A stretch of 64,000 nucleotides of DNA from Nocardia aurea. GTDB taxonomy: Bacteria > Actinomycetota > Actinomycetes > Mycobacteriales > Mycobacteriaceae. Within the stretch, counting starts at the first letter, position 1, and each line of letters opens with the position of its first letter. A program made the translations under genes and the position numbers. Positions 1 to 10,200 of the stretch are shown in pieces. The DNA is taken from the NCBI RefSeq assembly GCF_003123685.1, contig NZ_QCYJ01000005.1, positions 186,001 through 250,000 on the forward strand, read 5' to 3'. Below the pieces are notes generated by a model that saw only the letters and a list, made by a program, of their open reading frames with translations, did no database searches and was not told the origin of the DNA.

Positions 1-314
1 CGGCTCGGCGGCGCCTGGAAGGTCCAGCGCCGGTTGAGCAGATAGGCCGTCGTGGTGCCCGCGACGAAGCTGATCGACTTCGCGGCGCTCGTCGGCAGCC
101 CGACCACCTTCAACAGGAACAGGTACAGACCGAAGTCGACGATCGCGGACAGCCCGCCGGTCACGGCGAACCGGAAGACCTGGGTCACGAGACCGCCACC
201 GGGCGCGGCGCCACTGTCCGGAGCATCCTCGGCATGCTGTCCATCTTCGCCGCCACCTTCACGCGACGCGTCGACGACGCCCGCGGGCTCGTCGACCAGC
301 GGTGGTTCGGTCAT
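1..314 (-). CDS. GtrA family membrane protein (C-terminus off window)
   Basis: Reading the minus strand from ATG at 314 gives an acidic, Gly-rich N-terminus of about 45 residues. A GtrA-type start to the membrane domain follows ([19 protein letters not shown], then a [19 protein letters not shown] motif). GtrA proteins are four-helix membrane proteins implicated in moving polyprenyl-linked sugars. The M. tuberculosis homologue Rv3789 lies next to dprE1 and has been proposed to act in decaprenylphosphoryl-arabinose translocation or as an anchor for arabinan synthesis. Here the gene is divergent from dprE1, whereas in M. tuberculosis the two are co-directional. About 104 codons are visible; the rest lies beyond the left edge. 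Confidence 0.85.
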   Translation of the reverse strand, partial: MTEPPLVDEPAGVVDASREGGGEDGQHAEDAPDSGAAPGGGLVTQVFRFAVTGGLSAIVDFGLYLFLLKVVGLPTSAAKSISFVAGTTTAYLLNRRWTFQAPPS

Positions 315-437
315 GAGCGGACGGTGGGGTTCGGCGTGCACGGCGGTCAGCTTAATGCGCGCGGGCCCCCGCCGTACCCCGCCATACCCCGGTGTACGGC
401 GACCCGGGCGCGACCTGCGCCCATACCTGTAGCCTCT

Positions 438-1889
438 ATGCCGATGTCCACGAAAGCTTCGACCCCCACCATGACAACCGGTGACGCCGAGCCCGCGTAC
501 GACCTACCTACGCGGACCAGATCGTTGACCGGGTGGGGTCGCACCGCAGCAACCTCCGCCGAAGTTCTCGCGACCGGTGATCCGGAAGTGATCGCCAAGG
601 CCGTGGCCCTGGTCGCCGAGGACAACGACGGCAAGCCCGCCCACCTGCGCCGCGGCGTGATCGCGCGCGGGCTCGGCCGCTCCTACGGCGACAACGCCCA
701 GAACGCGGGCGGGCTCGTCATCGACATGACGGCGCTGAACAAGATCCACCGGATCGACCGCGACACCAGGATCGTCGACGTCGACGCCGGCGTGAACCTG
801 GATCAGCTCATGAAGGCCGCGCTGCCGTTCGGCCTCTGGGTTCCCGTACTGCCCGGCACCCGCCAGGTCACCGTCGGCGGGGCCATCGGCTCCGATATCC
901 ACGGTAAGAACCATCACAGCGCGGGCAGTTTCGGTAACCACGTGCGCTCGATGGATCTGCTCACCGCCGACGGCACGGTGCAGCACATCACGCCGCGCAA
1001 GAACGCCAAACTGTTCTGGGCGACCATCGGCGGGTGCGGTCTGACCGGCATCGTGCTGCGCGCGACCATCGAGATGACGCCGACCGAGACCGCGTACTTC
1101 ATCGCCGACGGCGACGTCACCGCGACGCTGGACGAGACCATCGCCTTCCACAGCGACGGCTCCGAGGACCGCTACGAGTACAGCTCGGCCTGGTTCGACG
1201 CGATCAGCCCCGAACCGAAACTCGGCCGGGCCGCGATCTCGCGCGGAAACCTCGCCAAACTGGATCAGCTGCCCAAGAAATTGCAGAAGGATCCGCTGCG
1301 ATTCAACGGCAAGACCTTCCTGTCGCTGCCCGATGTCTTCCCGAACGGGCTGGCGAACAAATACACCTTCACCCCCATCGGTGAACTCTGGTACCGCAAG
1401 TCGGGCACCTACCGCGACAAGCCGCAGAGCTTGACGGCCTTCTACCACCCGCTCGACATGATCGGCGAGTGGAACAGGGGCTACGGATCCAACGGGTTCC
1501 TCCAGTACCAGTTCGTGGTGCCGCCGGAGTCGGTGGACGAGTTCAAGCGGATCATCGTCGACATCCAGCGGTCCGGGTTCTACTCGTTCCTCAACGTGTT
1601 CAAACTCTTCGGGCCCGGCAACCAGGCGCCGTTGAGTTTCCCGATGCCGGGCTGGAACATCTGCGTCGACTTCCCGATCTCGGCCGGACTCAACGAATTC
1701 GTCTCCGAACTCGACCGCCGGGTGCTCGAATTCGGCGGACGGCTCTACACCGGCAAGGATTCGCGCACCGACGCGGAAACCTTCCACAAGATGTATCCCC
1801 GCATCGACGAGTGGATCAAGATCCGCAGGACCGTCGATCCCACAGGCGTTTTCATGTCCGACATGGCGAGAAGGCTGGAGCTTCAGTGA
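438..1889 (+). CDS. dprE1: Decaprenylphosphoryl-beta-D-ribose 2'-oxidase DprE1
   Basis: FAD-dependent oxidase that converts decaprenylphosphoryl-ribose to the 2'-keto intermediate, the first step of epimerisation to decaprenylphosphoryl-arabinose (DPA). The protein is nearly collinear with M. tuberculosis DprE1 (461 aa). It has the FAD-binding stretch [14 protein letters not shown], the motif [20 protein letters not shown], and the active-site stretch [10 protein letters not shown] with the cysteine targeted by benzothiazinones (codon 1662-1664). The start is uncertain: in-frame ATGs lie at 438, 444 and 471, none with a good ribosome-binding site. The shortest form (472 aa) fits the family best. 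The stop overlaps the dprE2 start (GTGA). Confidence 0.95.
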   Translation: MPMSTKASTPTMTTGDAEPAYDLPTRTRSLTGWGRTAATSAEVLATGDPEVIAKAVALVAEDNDGKPAHLRRGVIARGLGRSYGDNAQNAGGLVIDMTALNKIHRIDRDTRIVDVDAGVNLDQLMKAALPFGLWVPVLPGTRQVTVGGAIGSDIHGKNHHSAGSFGNHVRSMDLLTADGTVQHITPRKNAKLFWATIGGCGLTGIVLRATIEMTPTETAYFIADGDVTATLDETIAFHSDGSEDRYEYSSAWFDAISPEPKLGRAAISRGNLAKLDQLPKKLQKDPLRFNGKTFLSLPDVFPNGLANKYTFTPIGELWYRKSGTYRDKPQSLTAFYHPLDMIGEWNRGYGSNGFLQYQFVVPPESVDEFKRIIVDIQRSGFYSFLNVFKLFGPGNQAPLSFPMPGWNICVDFPISAGLNEFVSELDRRVLEFGGRLYTGKDSRTDAETFHKMYPRIDEWIKIRRTVDPTGVFMSDMARRLELQ

Positions 1890-2647
1890 TCAATGCCGTA
1901 GGTAACCCGCAGACCATCCTGCTGCTGGGCGGAACCTCGGAGATCGGTCTGGCGATATGCGCGGAGTACCTGAAGAAGGGCCCGATCCGCATCATCCTCG
2001 CGGCACTGCCCAACGATCCGCTGCGTGACGACGCCGTCGCGCAGTTGCAGGCCGCGGGCGCGAGCACGGTCGATCTCATCGATTTCGACGCGCTCGACAA
2101 CGGCAGCCACCCCAAGGTGATCGACGCGGCGTGGGCCTCCGGCGACGTCGACGTCGCCATCGTCGCCTTCGGACTGCTCGGCGACGCCGAGGAACTGTGG
2201 CAGGACCAGCGCAAGGCGGTGCAGATCGCCGAGATCAACTACACGGCCGCGGTATCGGTCGGCGTGCTGGTCGGCGAGAAGATGAAGGCGCAGGGCTTCG
2301 GGCGGATCATCGCCATGTCCTCGGCGGCGGGCGAACGGGTCCGGCGCTCCAACTTCGTCTACGGCTCGACCAAGGCCGGGCTCGACGGGTTCTACCTCGG
2401 TCTGGGTGAGGCGCTGCGCCCGTTCGGGCCGCGCGTGCTCGTCATCCGGCCGGGCCAGGTCCGCACCAGGATGTCGGCGGGCGTGAAGGAAGCGCCGCTG
2501 ACCGTCAACAAGGAAGACGTCGCGGCGCTCGCGGTGTCGGCCTCCCAGAAGGGCAAGGAACTGGTCTGGGCGCCCGGCACGTTCCGGTACGTGATGATGA
2601 TCCTGCGCCACATCCCGCGCCCGATCTTCCGCAAACTCCCCATCTGA
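1886..2647 (+). CDS. dprE2: Decaprenylphosphoryl-2-keto-ribose reductase DprE2
   Basis: Short-chain dehydrogenase (253 aa) that reduces the DprE1 product with NADH to give DPA, the only arabinose donor for arabinan. The N-terminus reads [19 protein letters not shown], with the Rossmann glycine motif. The catalytic Ser is in AMSSAAG and the YxxxK motif is in YGSTKAG. The chosen start is the GTG at 1886, which overlaps the dprE1 stop as GTGA. This reproduces the N-terminus of the mycobacterial protein and implies translational coupling. A hairpin follows 8 bases after the stop. Confidence 0.95.
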   Translation: MINAVGNPQTILLLGGTSEIGLAICAEYLKKGPIRIILAALPNDPLRDDAVAQLQAAGASTVDLIDFDALDNGSHPKVIDAAWASGDVDVAIVAFGLLGDAEELWQDQRKAVQIAEINYTAAVSVGVLVGEKMKAQGFGRIIAMSSAAGERVRRSNFVYGSTKAGLDGFYLGLGEALRPFGPRVLVIRPGQVRTRMSAGVKEAPLTVNKEDVAALAVSASQKGKELVWAPGTFRYVMMILRHIPRPIFRKLPI

Positions 2648-2655
2648 GCCGTTCC

Positions 2656-2709
2656 CCGAGCCGCACCACGATCCGCCGCGTCACGCGGCCGGAACCGGGT
2701 GCGGCTCGG
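2656..2709 (+). terminator. Hairpin after dprE2
   Basis: The arms CCGAGCCGCACC (2656-2667) and GGTGCGGCTCGG (2698-2709) pair over 12 bp. A smaller nested hairpin (CCGCG/CGCGG) lies in the loop. There is no T-run, as is common in GC-rich actinobacteria. It probably separates dprE1-dprE2 transcription from aftA, or attenuates it. Confidence 0.55.
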
Positions 2710-2927
2710 TCGTATCCGGGCTCGCCGTACGGGTGGCTACCATCGTTGCGGCTGCGCTCACGCGGTCACGTCCGGCGCTGCCGGGCGGATCGCCGAGCAC
2801 CATGTCACGGAGCCGATCAGTGAACCGGAGGCGTAATGCGAGAAGTCCGACGAATCCTCACCGGTCACCCGCCGTGCCGGGTTCCCGCCGAGATGGATTT
2901 CGCGCGCCGGTCCGAAGCGGTGGGTCG

Positions 2928-4949
2928 ATGAGCGCCACCGTGACTTCCCCCGGTACCACCGCCCCCTCGACCGGACCGGGCCGGTCCTCGGTACTGCTGC
3001 GGCGTCTCGGCGCGGGACTGGGCGAGGCGCTGCTCGCGACGGTGGTCGCGGTCGTGGTCGCCGGTGTCGGACTCGTCGCCTTCTCGCTGGTGGACTGGCC
3101 CGCGTTCAACTCCTCACACGTGACCAGGGCGCTCACCACCGTCGGCCAGGTGGTCTCGGTGGCCGTACTGATCGCGGCGATGGTGCTGCTGCGCCTGCAT
3201 AAGTGGCCGTGGCTTGCGAAAGTACTGTCCTGGGCCGGTATCTCGGCGTTCGTGACCGTGACGCTCGGGATGCCGCTCGCCGCGACCAAGTTGTACCTGT
3301 TCGGCGTCTCGGTCGACCAGGAATTCCGCACCGAATACCTCACGCGGCTCACCGACAGCGCGGCACTGCGGGATATGACCTACGCGGATGTGCCGCCGTT
3401 CTATCCGGCCGGATGGTTCTGGATGGGTGGACGCGTCGCGAACGTCCTCGGCATGGACGGCTGGGAAGCGTTCAAGCCATACGCGATCGGCTCGCTCGCG
3501 GTGGCGGCTGTGCTCGCGCTGGTGCTGTGGTCGGAGCTGATCCGCGCGGACTGGGCCGTCGCGGTGACGGCCGCGACGACCGCCGCGGCGATCACCTTCG
3601 CCGCGCCCGAGGCGTACAGCGCGGTGATCGTCCTGCTGCTCGCGCCGTCGCTGGTGCTCGCGTGGGGTGCTGTTCACCGGCCCGCCGAGGACACAGCACC
3701 GGCGGGCACCGCAGGAATGGGCACCGCAGGCGGGTGGGGGGCGGTGATCGGCGCCGGGCTGTTCCTCGGGCTCGCCGCGACCTTCTACACCCTCTATTTC
3801 CTGGTCGCCGCCTTCGCGGTGGGACTGATGGGGCTGATCTCCGCCAGACTGGCCGTGCGGGCGCGACGGGTCGAGGCGCGGGCGCGACGCGTGCGACCGG
3901 AGGATCTGGGTCCGGCATGGCGGGCGGCGGCGCCCCCCTTGCTGCGCCTGGTGGTGATCGGGGTGATCGCCGGGGTGATCGCGGCGCTCGTGTGGCTGCC
4001 CTACCTGCTGAAACACCTCACGTCGACGACACCGAGTTCCGGGACGGCGCTGCACTACCTGCCGGAGTCGGGCGCCGAACTGCCGTTGCCGATGGCGGAT
4101 TTCACGCTGTTCGGCGGGCTGTGCCTGATCGGCACCGTCTGGCTGATCGTGCGCGCGGGTTCCTCGCGACGCGCGCAGGCGCTCGGCATCGGCGTGGTGG
4201 CGATCTATCTGTGGACGCTGCTGTCGATGCTGGCGACGGCCGCGGGCACCACCCTGCTCTCGTTCCGCCTGGAAGCCCCCCTGCGGGTGCTGCTCGCGGC
4301 GGCGGGCGCGTTCGGCTTCGTCGAGGGCGCACGCGCGCTCTACCGGGCCTTCGACGAACCCGCCCGGTTCCGGCCCGCCGCGGCCCTGCTCGCGACACTC
4401 GGCGCGCTCGCGTTCGTCCAGGACATCCCGCACGTGCTGACCCCCGAGATCACCACCGCCTACACCGATACCGACGGCGACGGTGAGCGCGCCGACAAGC
4501 GTCCGCCCTCCGCGGTGTCCTACTACCGCGAGATCGATGCCGCGCTGTCGGCGCAGACGGGACGACCGCGCGACGAGAACGTCGTCCTCACGGCGGACAC
4601 CACCTTCCTCGCGTTCTACCCGTACTGGGGATTCCAGGCGCTCACCTCGCACTACGCCAACCCGCTCGCCGATTTCGCGGGCCGGGCCGCGACCATCAAG
4701 GCGTGGAGCACCCTGGATTCGTCCGCCGAACTGCGCGACGCGCTGAAGGCCTCCCCGTGGCGCGCGCCCGACGCCTTCCTGTTCCGTCGCAGCGGTGACA
4801 CGTACACGCTGCGCCTGGCCGAGGACGTGTATCCCAACGATCCGAACGTCAAGCGGTACACGGTCGCGTTCCCGGCGGACCTGTTCAGCGATCCGGCGTT
4901 CACGACCACCGATATCGGACCGTTCACGCTGGTCACCGTCCGGCGGTAG
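2928..4949 (+). CDS. aftA: Galactan 5-O-arabinofuranosyltransferase AftA
   Basis: Multi-spanning GT-C glycosyltransferase (GT85 family, about 673 aa; M. tuberculosis AftA 643 aa) that adds the first arabinofuranose residues from DPA to galactan. It has a hydrophobic N-terminal half and a family-typical periplasmic stretch (DVPPFYPAGWFWMGGR) near residue 155. Its soluble C-terminus holds ENVVLTADTTFLAFYPYWGFQ. The reading frame extends upstream to 2733 through an Arg/Ser-rich stretch unlike the family, so I start at the ATG at 2928, just before the first transmembrane segment. Position after dprE1-dprE2 matches M. tuberculosis Rv3790-Rv3792. Confidence 0.9.
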   Translation: MSATVTSPGTTAPSTGPGRSSVLLRRLGAGLGEALLATVVAVVVAGVGLVAFSLVDWPAFNSSHVTRALTTVGQVVSVAVLIAAMVLLRLHKWPWLAKVLSWAGISAFVTVTLGMPLAATKLYLFGVSVDQEFRTEYLTRLTDSAALRDMTYADVPPFYPAGWFWMGGRVANVLGMDGWEAFKPYAIGSLAVAAVLALVLWSELIRADWAVAVTAATTAAAITFAAPEAYSAVIVLLLAPSLVLAWGAVHRPAEDTAPAGTAGMGTAGGWGAVIGAGLFLGLAATFYTLYFLVAAFAVGLMGLISARLAVRARRVEARARRVRPEDLGPAWRAAAPPLLRLVVIGVIAGVIAALVWLPYLLKHLTSTTPSSGTALHYLPESGAELPLPMADFTLFGGLCLIGTVWLIVRAGSSRRAQALGIGVVAIYLWTLLSMLATAAGTTLLSFRLEAPLRVLLAAAGAFGFVEGARALYRAFDEPARFRPAAALLATLGALAFVQDIPHVLTPEITTAYTDTDGDGERADKRPPSAVSYYREIDAALSAQTGRPRDENVVLTADTTFLAFYPYWGFQALTSHYANPLADFAGRAATIKAWSTLDSSAELRDALKASPWRAPDAFLFRRSGDTYTLRLAEDVYPNDPNVKRYTVAFPADLFSDPAFTTTDIGPFTLVTVRR

Positions 4950-5192
4950 GAACGCTCGCTAGCCGACGCGGTACACCGAACCCACAGCGACGTGTCGCGG
5001 CGGCGGGCGCGTCCGGACGGCTCGGTCCCACGGCCCGGACGTGATTCGCGCCGCATCGGGGTTATCGGGGATATTCGTGGTCAACCCTGGGGGAAGTTGC
5101 CTGCGCTCCGGGCGCTCGATCGCCGTTCGGACAGCGGGGCCGCACCCGGGGCGGGGCTGGTTCCGAGCGTCGAGTTTTGTGGGGATTTGTCG

Positions 5193-7229
5193 GTGAGAGC
5201 AAGCAACGTCGATCGGGCCGCGCGACGGGAATCGACCGAGGGGGCGACCGTACCGGCGGGGGCTGTCGACACCGACACACTATTGCGGGACCGGCCCGAA
5301 CCCGCTCGGACGCGGGTGGGCGAGCGGGTCACGCGGGCGGATCTGTGCGCCGGGGCGGCCTACCTCGGGCTCGCGGTGCTGGTGCTGTCGGGACAGTGGC
5401 GCGACACCGGCGGGGCCTATCTGATCAAGAGCGGTCAGGACCAGACCATGTGGGAATGGTTCTTCGCGGTCACCGCGCATTCGGTGGCGCATCTGGAGAA
5501 TCCGCTCGGCACCACGTTGCAGAACTTCCCGGCCGGCGTGAACCTCATGGCGAATACCGCGATGTTCGGGGTCGGGGTTCCGCTCACCCCCGTCACGCTG
5601 CTGTTCGGACCCACCGTCACCTTCGTCCTCGTACTGACCCTGGGCTTGGCCCTCACCGCCTTCGCCTGGTACCGACTCTTCGCCCGTGAACTGGTCGAAT
5701 CCCGGTTCGCGGCGGCGCTCGGCGGGCTGTTCTGCGGTTTCGCGCCCGCGATGATCTCGCACGCCAACGCCCACCCGAATTTCGTCGCCCTCGGCCTGCT
5801 GCCCGTCATCGCCGGTCTGGTGATCCGGATGAGCCGTCATAGTGCGGACGGGGTGCGGTCGAGTAAGTCCGGGGGCACGGTGGGACCGGGCAGCCCCGGC
5901 CCGGAATCCCGCGCCGTTCGCGGCCGCGACGCCGGCGCCGTCACCACCGGATCGCGCACCGCGTCTCACCCTGCCGGATCCGATAGCGCTGGATCACCCG
6001 GCGCGGCGGCCCGGGTCGGCAAGCGCGCCCGGGGCGTACGTCTGCGGGACACGCTGCTGCTCGCTCTCCTGGTCACGACGCAGATCGCGCTCGGCGAGGA
6101 GCCGTTGTTGATCTTCGCGATGTCGTTCGCACTGTTCGCGGTGGTCTATTACCTGCACGCGCCGCGCGCAGGTCTGCGAGCCCTGCGCACGGTCGCCCCG
6201 ACCGTGGCGGTGGCGGGACTCATCACCCTCGCGCTGACCGCGATACCGCTGTGGTGGCAGTTCTTCGGTTCGCAGAGTTACCGGTCCATCGACCACGGGC
6301 CGATGGGCAACGATCTGAAGGCGATCACGCAGTTCCCGTCGGAATCGCTGGGCGGGCTGTTCGCGCCCGGACAGCCCGTCGCGATCAACGAGACCGAGCA
6401 GAACGCCTATTTCGGCTGGCCGCTGCTGATATTGCTCGCGGTGGCGATCTTGTGGCTCTGGCGCGATCGGGTGGTGCGGGCCGCGACGGCGGTGATCCTG
6501 GTCTTCGGCGTGCTCTCCCTCGGCGCGACGGCGATGATCGGCAAACGGTCCACCGGCGTCGCCCTGCCGTGGCGGTGGGCCGAGCAGGTTCCGCTGGTGA
6601 ATTCGGTGCTGGAGACGCGACTGACGATGGCGGCGATTCCGGCCATCGCCGCGATTCTCGCCCTGGCCGCGCAGCAGGCGGTGTCGATGTGGCGGGAGTC
6701 GGCGGTGGACTGGCGGCCGCTCGCCTGGTTCACCGCGACAGCGCTGGCACTGTTGCCGCTGACGCCGACCCCGCTTCCGGTCGTCGACCGCGCGGGCACG
6801 CCCGAATTCTTCGCGCACGGCACGGTGCGCGACTACGTCGGCGACGGGTCGGTCGTCCTCGTCCCCACTCCGCGCCCGGACGACGCCGAGCCGCTGCGGT
6901 GGCAGACCGAGGACGATTTCTCGTTCCCGCTCGCGGGCGGCTACTTCGTCGGCCCGACCGGCGGCGACAAGAAGGGGATCTACGGACCCGAATTCCGGCC
7001 GACCACCGCCCTGCTCGTCGGAACACGCGAGACCGGGGTGGTGCCGAGAATCGGACCGGACGAACGCGCGAACGCCATCGCCGACCTGAATTTCTGGCGC
7101 GCCGACGTCATGGTGCTGCCTCCGACGCGCAATGCCGACGCGCTGCGCTCGGCCGTCACCGAACTACTCGGCTTCGCGCCCGCCCGAATCGAGGATGTCT
7201 GGCTGTGGGATGTGCGCGCGCTGCGCTGA
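5193..7229 (+). CDS. Polytopic membrane protein, probable GT-C-type glycosyltransferase
   Basis: About 678 aa, starting at GTG 5193, with a GGGGAT purine stretch about 7 bases upstream. The frame is open further upstream, but that part is not hydrophobic. The first loop holds a conserved-looking acidic motif (IKSGQDQTMWEWFFAVTAHSV) and LQNFPAGVNLMANT. About ten hydrophobic segments follow, then a soluble C-terminal domain of about 170 residues. A Gly/Ser/Arg-rich linker (about residues 217-285, bases 5841-6045) splits the membrane part. Its place between aftA and an emb gene suggests a cell-envelope glycosyltransferase using a polyprenyl-phosphate sugar. M. tuberculosis has no gene at this position. 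Donor and acceptor cannot be assigned. Confidence 0.75.
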   Translation: MRASNVDRAARRESTEGATVPAGAVDTDTLLRDRPEPARTRVGERVTRADLCAGAAYLGLAVLVLSGQWRDTGGAYLIKSGQDQTMWEWFFAVTAHSVAHLENPLGTTLQNFPAGVNLMANTAMFGVGVPLTPVTLLFGPTVTFVLVLTLGLALTAFAWYRLFARELVESRFAAALGGLFCGFAPAMISHANAHPNFVALGLLPVIAGLVIRMSRHSADGVRSSKSGGTVGPGSPGPESRAVRGRDAGAVTTGSRTASHPAGSDSAGSPGAAARVGKRARGVRLRDTLLLALLVTTQIALGEEPLLIFAMSFALFAVVYYLHAPRAGLRALRTVAPTVAVAGLITLALTAIPLWWQFFGSQSYRSIDHGPMGNDLKAITQFPSESLGGLFAPGQPVAINETEQNAYFGWPLLILLAVAILWLWRDRVVRAATAVILVFGVLSLGATAMIGKRSTGVALPWRWAEQVPLVNSVLETRLTMAAIPAIAAILALAAQQAVSMWRESAVDWRPLAWFTATALALLPLTPTPLPVVDRAGTPEFFAHGTVRDYVGDGSVVLVPTPRPDDAEPLRWQTEDDFSFPLAGGYFVGPTGGDKKGIYGPEFRPTTALLVGTRETGVVPRIGPDERANAIADLNFWRADVMVLPPTRNADALRSAVTELLGFAPARIEDVWLWDVRALR

Positions 7230-7291
7230 ATTCGCCCCGCCGACCCTCTCGCAGCCCGGACGGCGGGCGACGGTGGCTAGCATGAACCCCC

Positions 7292-10200
7292 GTGCGACCG
7301 GACCGATCGACTTCAGCGTTTGACCGCTACCGCCTGATAGCCCTGGTATCCGGGCTTCTCGGATTCATCCTGGCGTTGCTGACCCCGCTGCTGCCGGTCG
7401 AACAGGATCGGGCGACGCTGGATTGGCCCCAGGCGGGCAACAGCACCGATGTCGAAGCGCCGCTGGTGTCCTACGAGCCGCAGCGGCTCACGGCCACCCT
7501 GCCGTGTTCGATCCTGCCGAGCGCGACCGACTCTTCCGAATCCGGTGCGCCTGGCCGGCAGGGTGAGCCGACCCCGACCGGCGACACGCAGCAGACCCCG
7601 ACCGTCGGCAACGGCACCCCGAGACAGGCCGACGACTCCACCCCGCCGGATACCGCCGCACCGCAGGCGAAGCCGTCGCGCACCATCCTGTCGACCATCC
7701 CGGTCGCCTCGGGCCAGGCCGCGACCAAGGGACTCGTCGTCGCGGTGTCCGACGGCACGCTGACCGTCGTCCAACGCGATATCCCGCTGCTCTCGGCTCC
7801 GGTCGCCGAAATCGGCGGATGCACCGCGATCACCATCGATTCCACCGCCGCCGCCACCACCGTCGAATTCACCGGTGTGCGGCGCGAAGACGGAAATCCG
7901 TTCGTGAACACGCTGCCGCGCGATATCCGTCCGCAGGTCGTCGGTCTCTTCACCGATCTCGACGCCGCGCAGGTCGCCGCCGCCCGCGTGCATCTCGATA
8001 TCGATTCGCGCTTCTCCTCGACGCCGACACCGCTCAAACTGCTTGTCCAGATCGCCGCGGTGATCTGCACCGTCATCGCGCTGATCGCGCTGCATCTGCT
8101 CGACACCTCCGACGGGCGCAGGGCCCGGCGTTTCCTGCCCGCGCACTGGTGGCGTTTCTCGATCGTCGACGGCGCGATACTCGGCGTGCTCGCGCTGTGG
8201 CACATCATCGGCGCGAACACCTCCGACGACGGCTACATCCTGAATATGGCCAGGGCGTCGGAACATTCGGGCTACATGGCCAACTACTACCGCTGGTTCG
8301 CGGTGCCGGAGGCCCCGTTCGGCTGGTCCTACGAGGTACTGGCCTGGATGACCAAGATCTCCGATGCCAGCCCGTGGATGCGGCTGCCGACGTTGCTCGC
8401 GGGCGTGGTGTGCTGGCTGGTCATCAGCCGCGAGGTGCTGCCGCGCCTCGGTGCCCGGGTCCGACGCGACCGGGTCGCGCTGTGGACGGCGGGCCTGGTG
8501 TTCCTCGCGTTCTGGCTGCCCTACGACAACGGCCTGCGCCCCGAACCGCTCATCGCGGCGGGCGCGCTGCTGACCTGGTGCTCGATCGAACGCGCCATCG
8601 CCACCGGACGTCTGCTGCCCGCCGCGATCGGCGTGCTCATCGCGGCGTTCTCGCTCGCCGCGGGCCCCACCGGGCTGATCTGCATCGCGGCGCTGATCGC
8701 GGGATCGCGGCCGGTGCTCCAGATCATCGTCAAGCGCGCGCAGGGAGCGTTGCCGCGCCGGATCGAGGCGGACGCGCACGCGCCGGACGCCACCGATGAC
8801 GACGGGCGACGCGTACCGACGCCGACACTGTCGCGCGCCTCGCTCTTCTTCCGGTACGCGGCGCTGATCGCGCCGGGACTCGCGGCGGGCACCCTGGTGC
8901 TGATCGTCGTGTTCGCGGACCAGACCTTGGCCACCGTCATGGAGGCCACCCGGGTGCGTACCGTCGTCGGCCCCAATGTGGCGTGGTTCGACGAGCGCAC
9001 CCGCTGGGATTCGCTGCTGATGCTCTCGCCCGACGGTTCGCTCGCGCGGCGGTTCGGCGTCCTGGTGATGCTGCTGTGCCTGCTCGTCTGTGTCCTCCAG
9101 GTCCTGCGCAAGGGCCGTATCCCCGGCACCTCGCGCGGTCCTTCGGTGCGGATTCTCGGCATCGTGTTCGCCTCGCTGCTGCTCATGATGTTCACGCCGA
9201 CCAAGTGGACCCACCATTTCGGCGTGTACGCGGGACTCGCGGGTTCGCTCGCGGCGCTGGCCGCGGTCGCGGTCGGCACCAGTGGTATTCGGGCGCCGCG
9301 CAATCGGGCGCTGTTCGCCGCGGCGGTGCTGTTCCTGCTCGCGATCACCTTCACCGGTTCCAACGGCTGGTGGTACGTCTCCAGTTACGGGGTGCCGTGG
9401 TGGGACAAGGCGCCGCTGATCGCGGGTAAGGGGCTCTCGACGCTCTTCCTGGGCCTGAGCGGACTCGCGCTGCTGTGGGCGGTGTGGGCGCACTACCGCG
9501 AGCCGTACCGCGAACCGGCGGCTCCCCGCCGTTTCGAGCGTTTCGCCTCGGCGCCGCTGACCATCGCGGCGGCGCTGCTCGTCCTCTTCGAACTGGCCTC
9601 GCTGACCAAGGCTGCGCTCACCCAGTACCCGGCGTATTCGATCGCGAAATCGAATGTGGAAGCTCTCGGCGGCGATTCGTGCGGTCTCGCCGACGGGGTA
9701 CTGGTCGAGACCGATACCGCGGATTCGCTGCTGCAACCCTTCGACGGCTCCCCCGCCGACGGCCTGTCGGCGAAGTCGAAGGGTTTCACCCCCAACGGCG
9801 TCGCGAGCGATCTCACCGCCGACGCGGAGGAAACCGTCTCCGGCGGAGCGAATTCCATCGATAAGGATTCGGCCAACAAGACGACCAACACCACCGGCGC
9901 GGGCACCGGCGGCGGTACCAGTGAGCGCACCGGGATCAACGGCAGCACCGTGGCGCTGCCGTTCGGGCTCGACCCGGCCCGCACCCCGGTGCTGGGCAGC
10001 TACCAGGAGGGCGAGCAGCAGCAGGCCACGCTCGAATCACAGTGGTATCACCTGAATCTGGTCGACAGCATGCGCCACGATCCCGCCTACCGGGTGCTGG
10101 TCGTCACCGCGGCGGGCCGTATCCGCTCCGTCGACACCGACGGCGTGCTCACCTACGGCCAGGAACTGCACATGGAGTACGGCGTGCGGGGCGCGGACGG

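Noticed and set aside
234..437. Upstream extension of DprE1
   Set aside because: It would overlap the divergent gtrA gene and its promoter, and encodes Arg/Pro-rich sequence without family similarity.
7313..9736. Minus-strand open frame of 807 codons opposite the EmbC-like gene
   Set aside because: Low-complexity Arg/Gln/Asp composition and complete overlap with a conserved gene.
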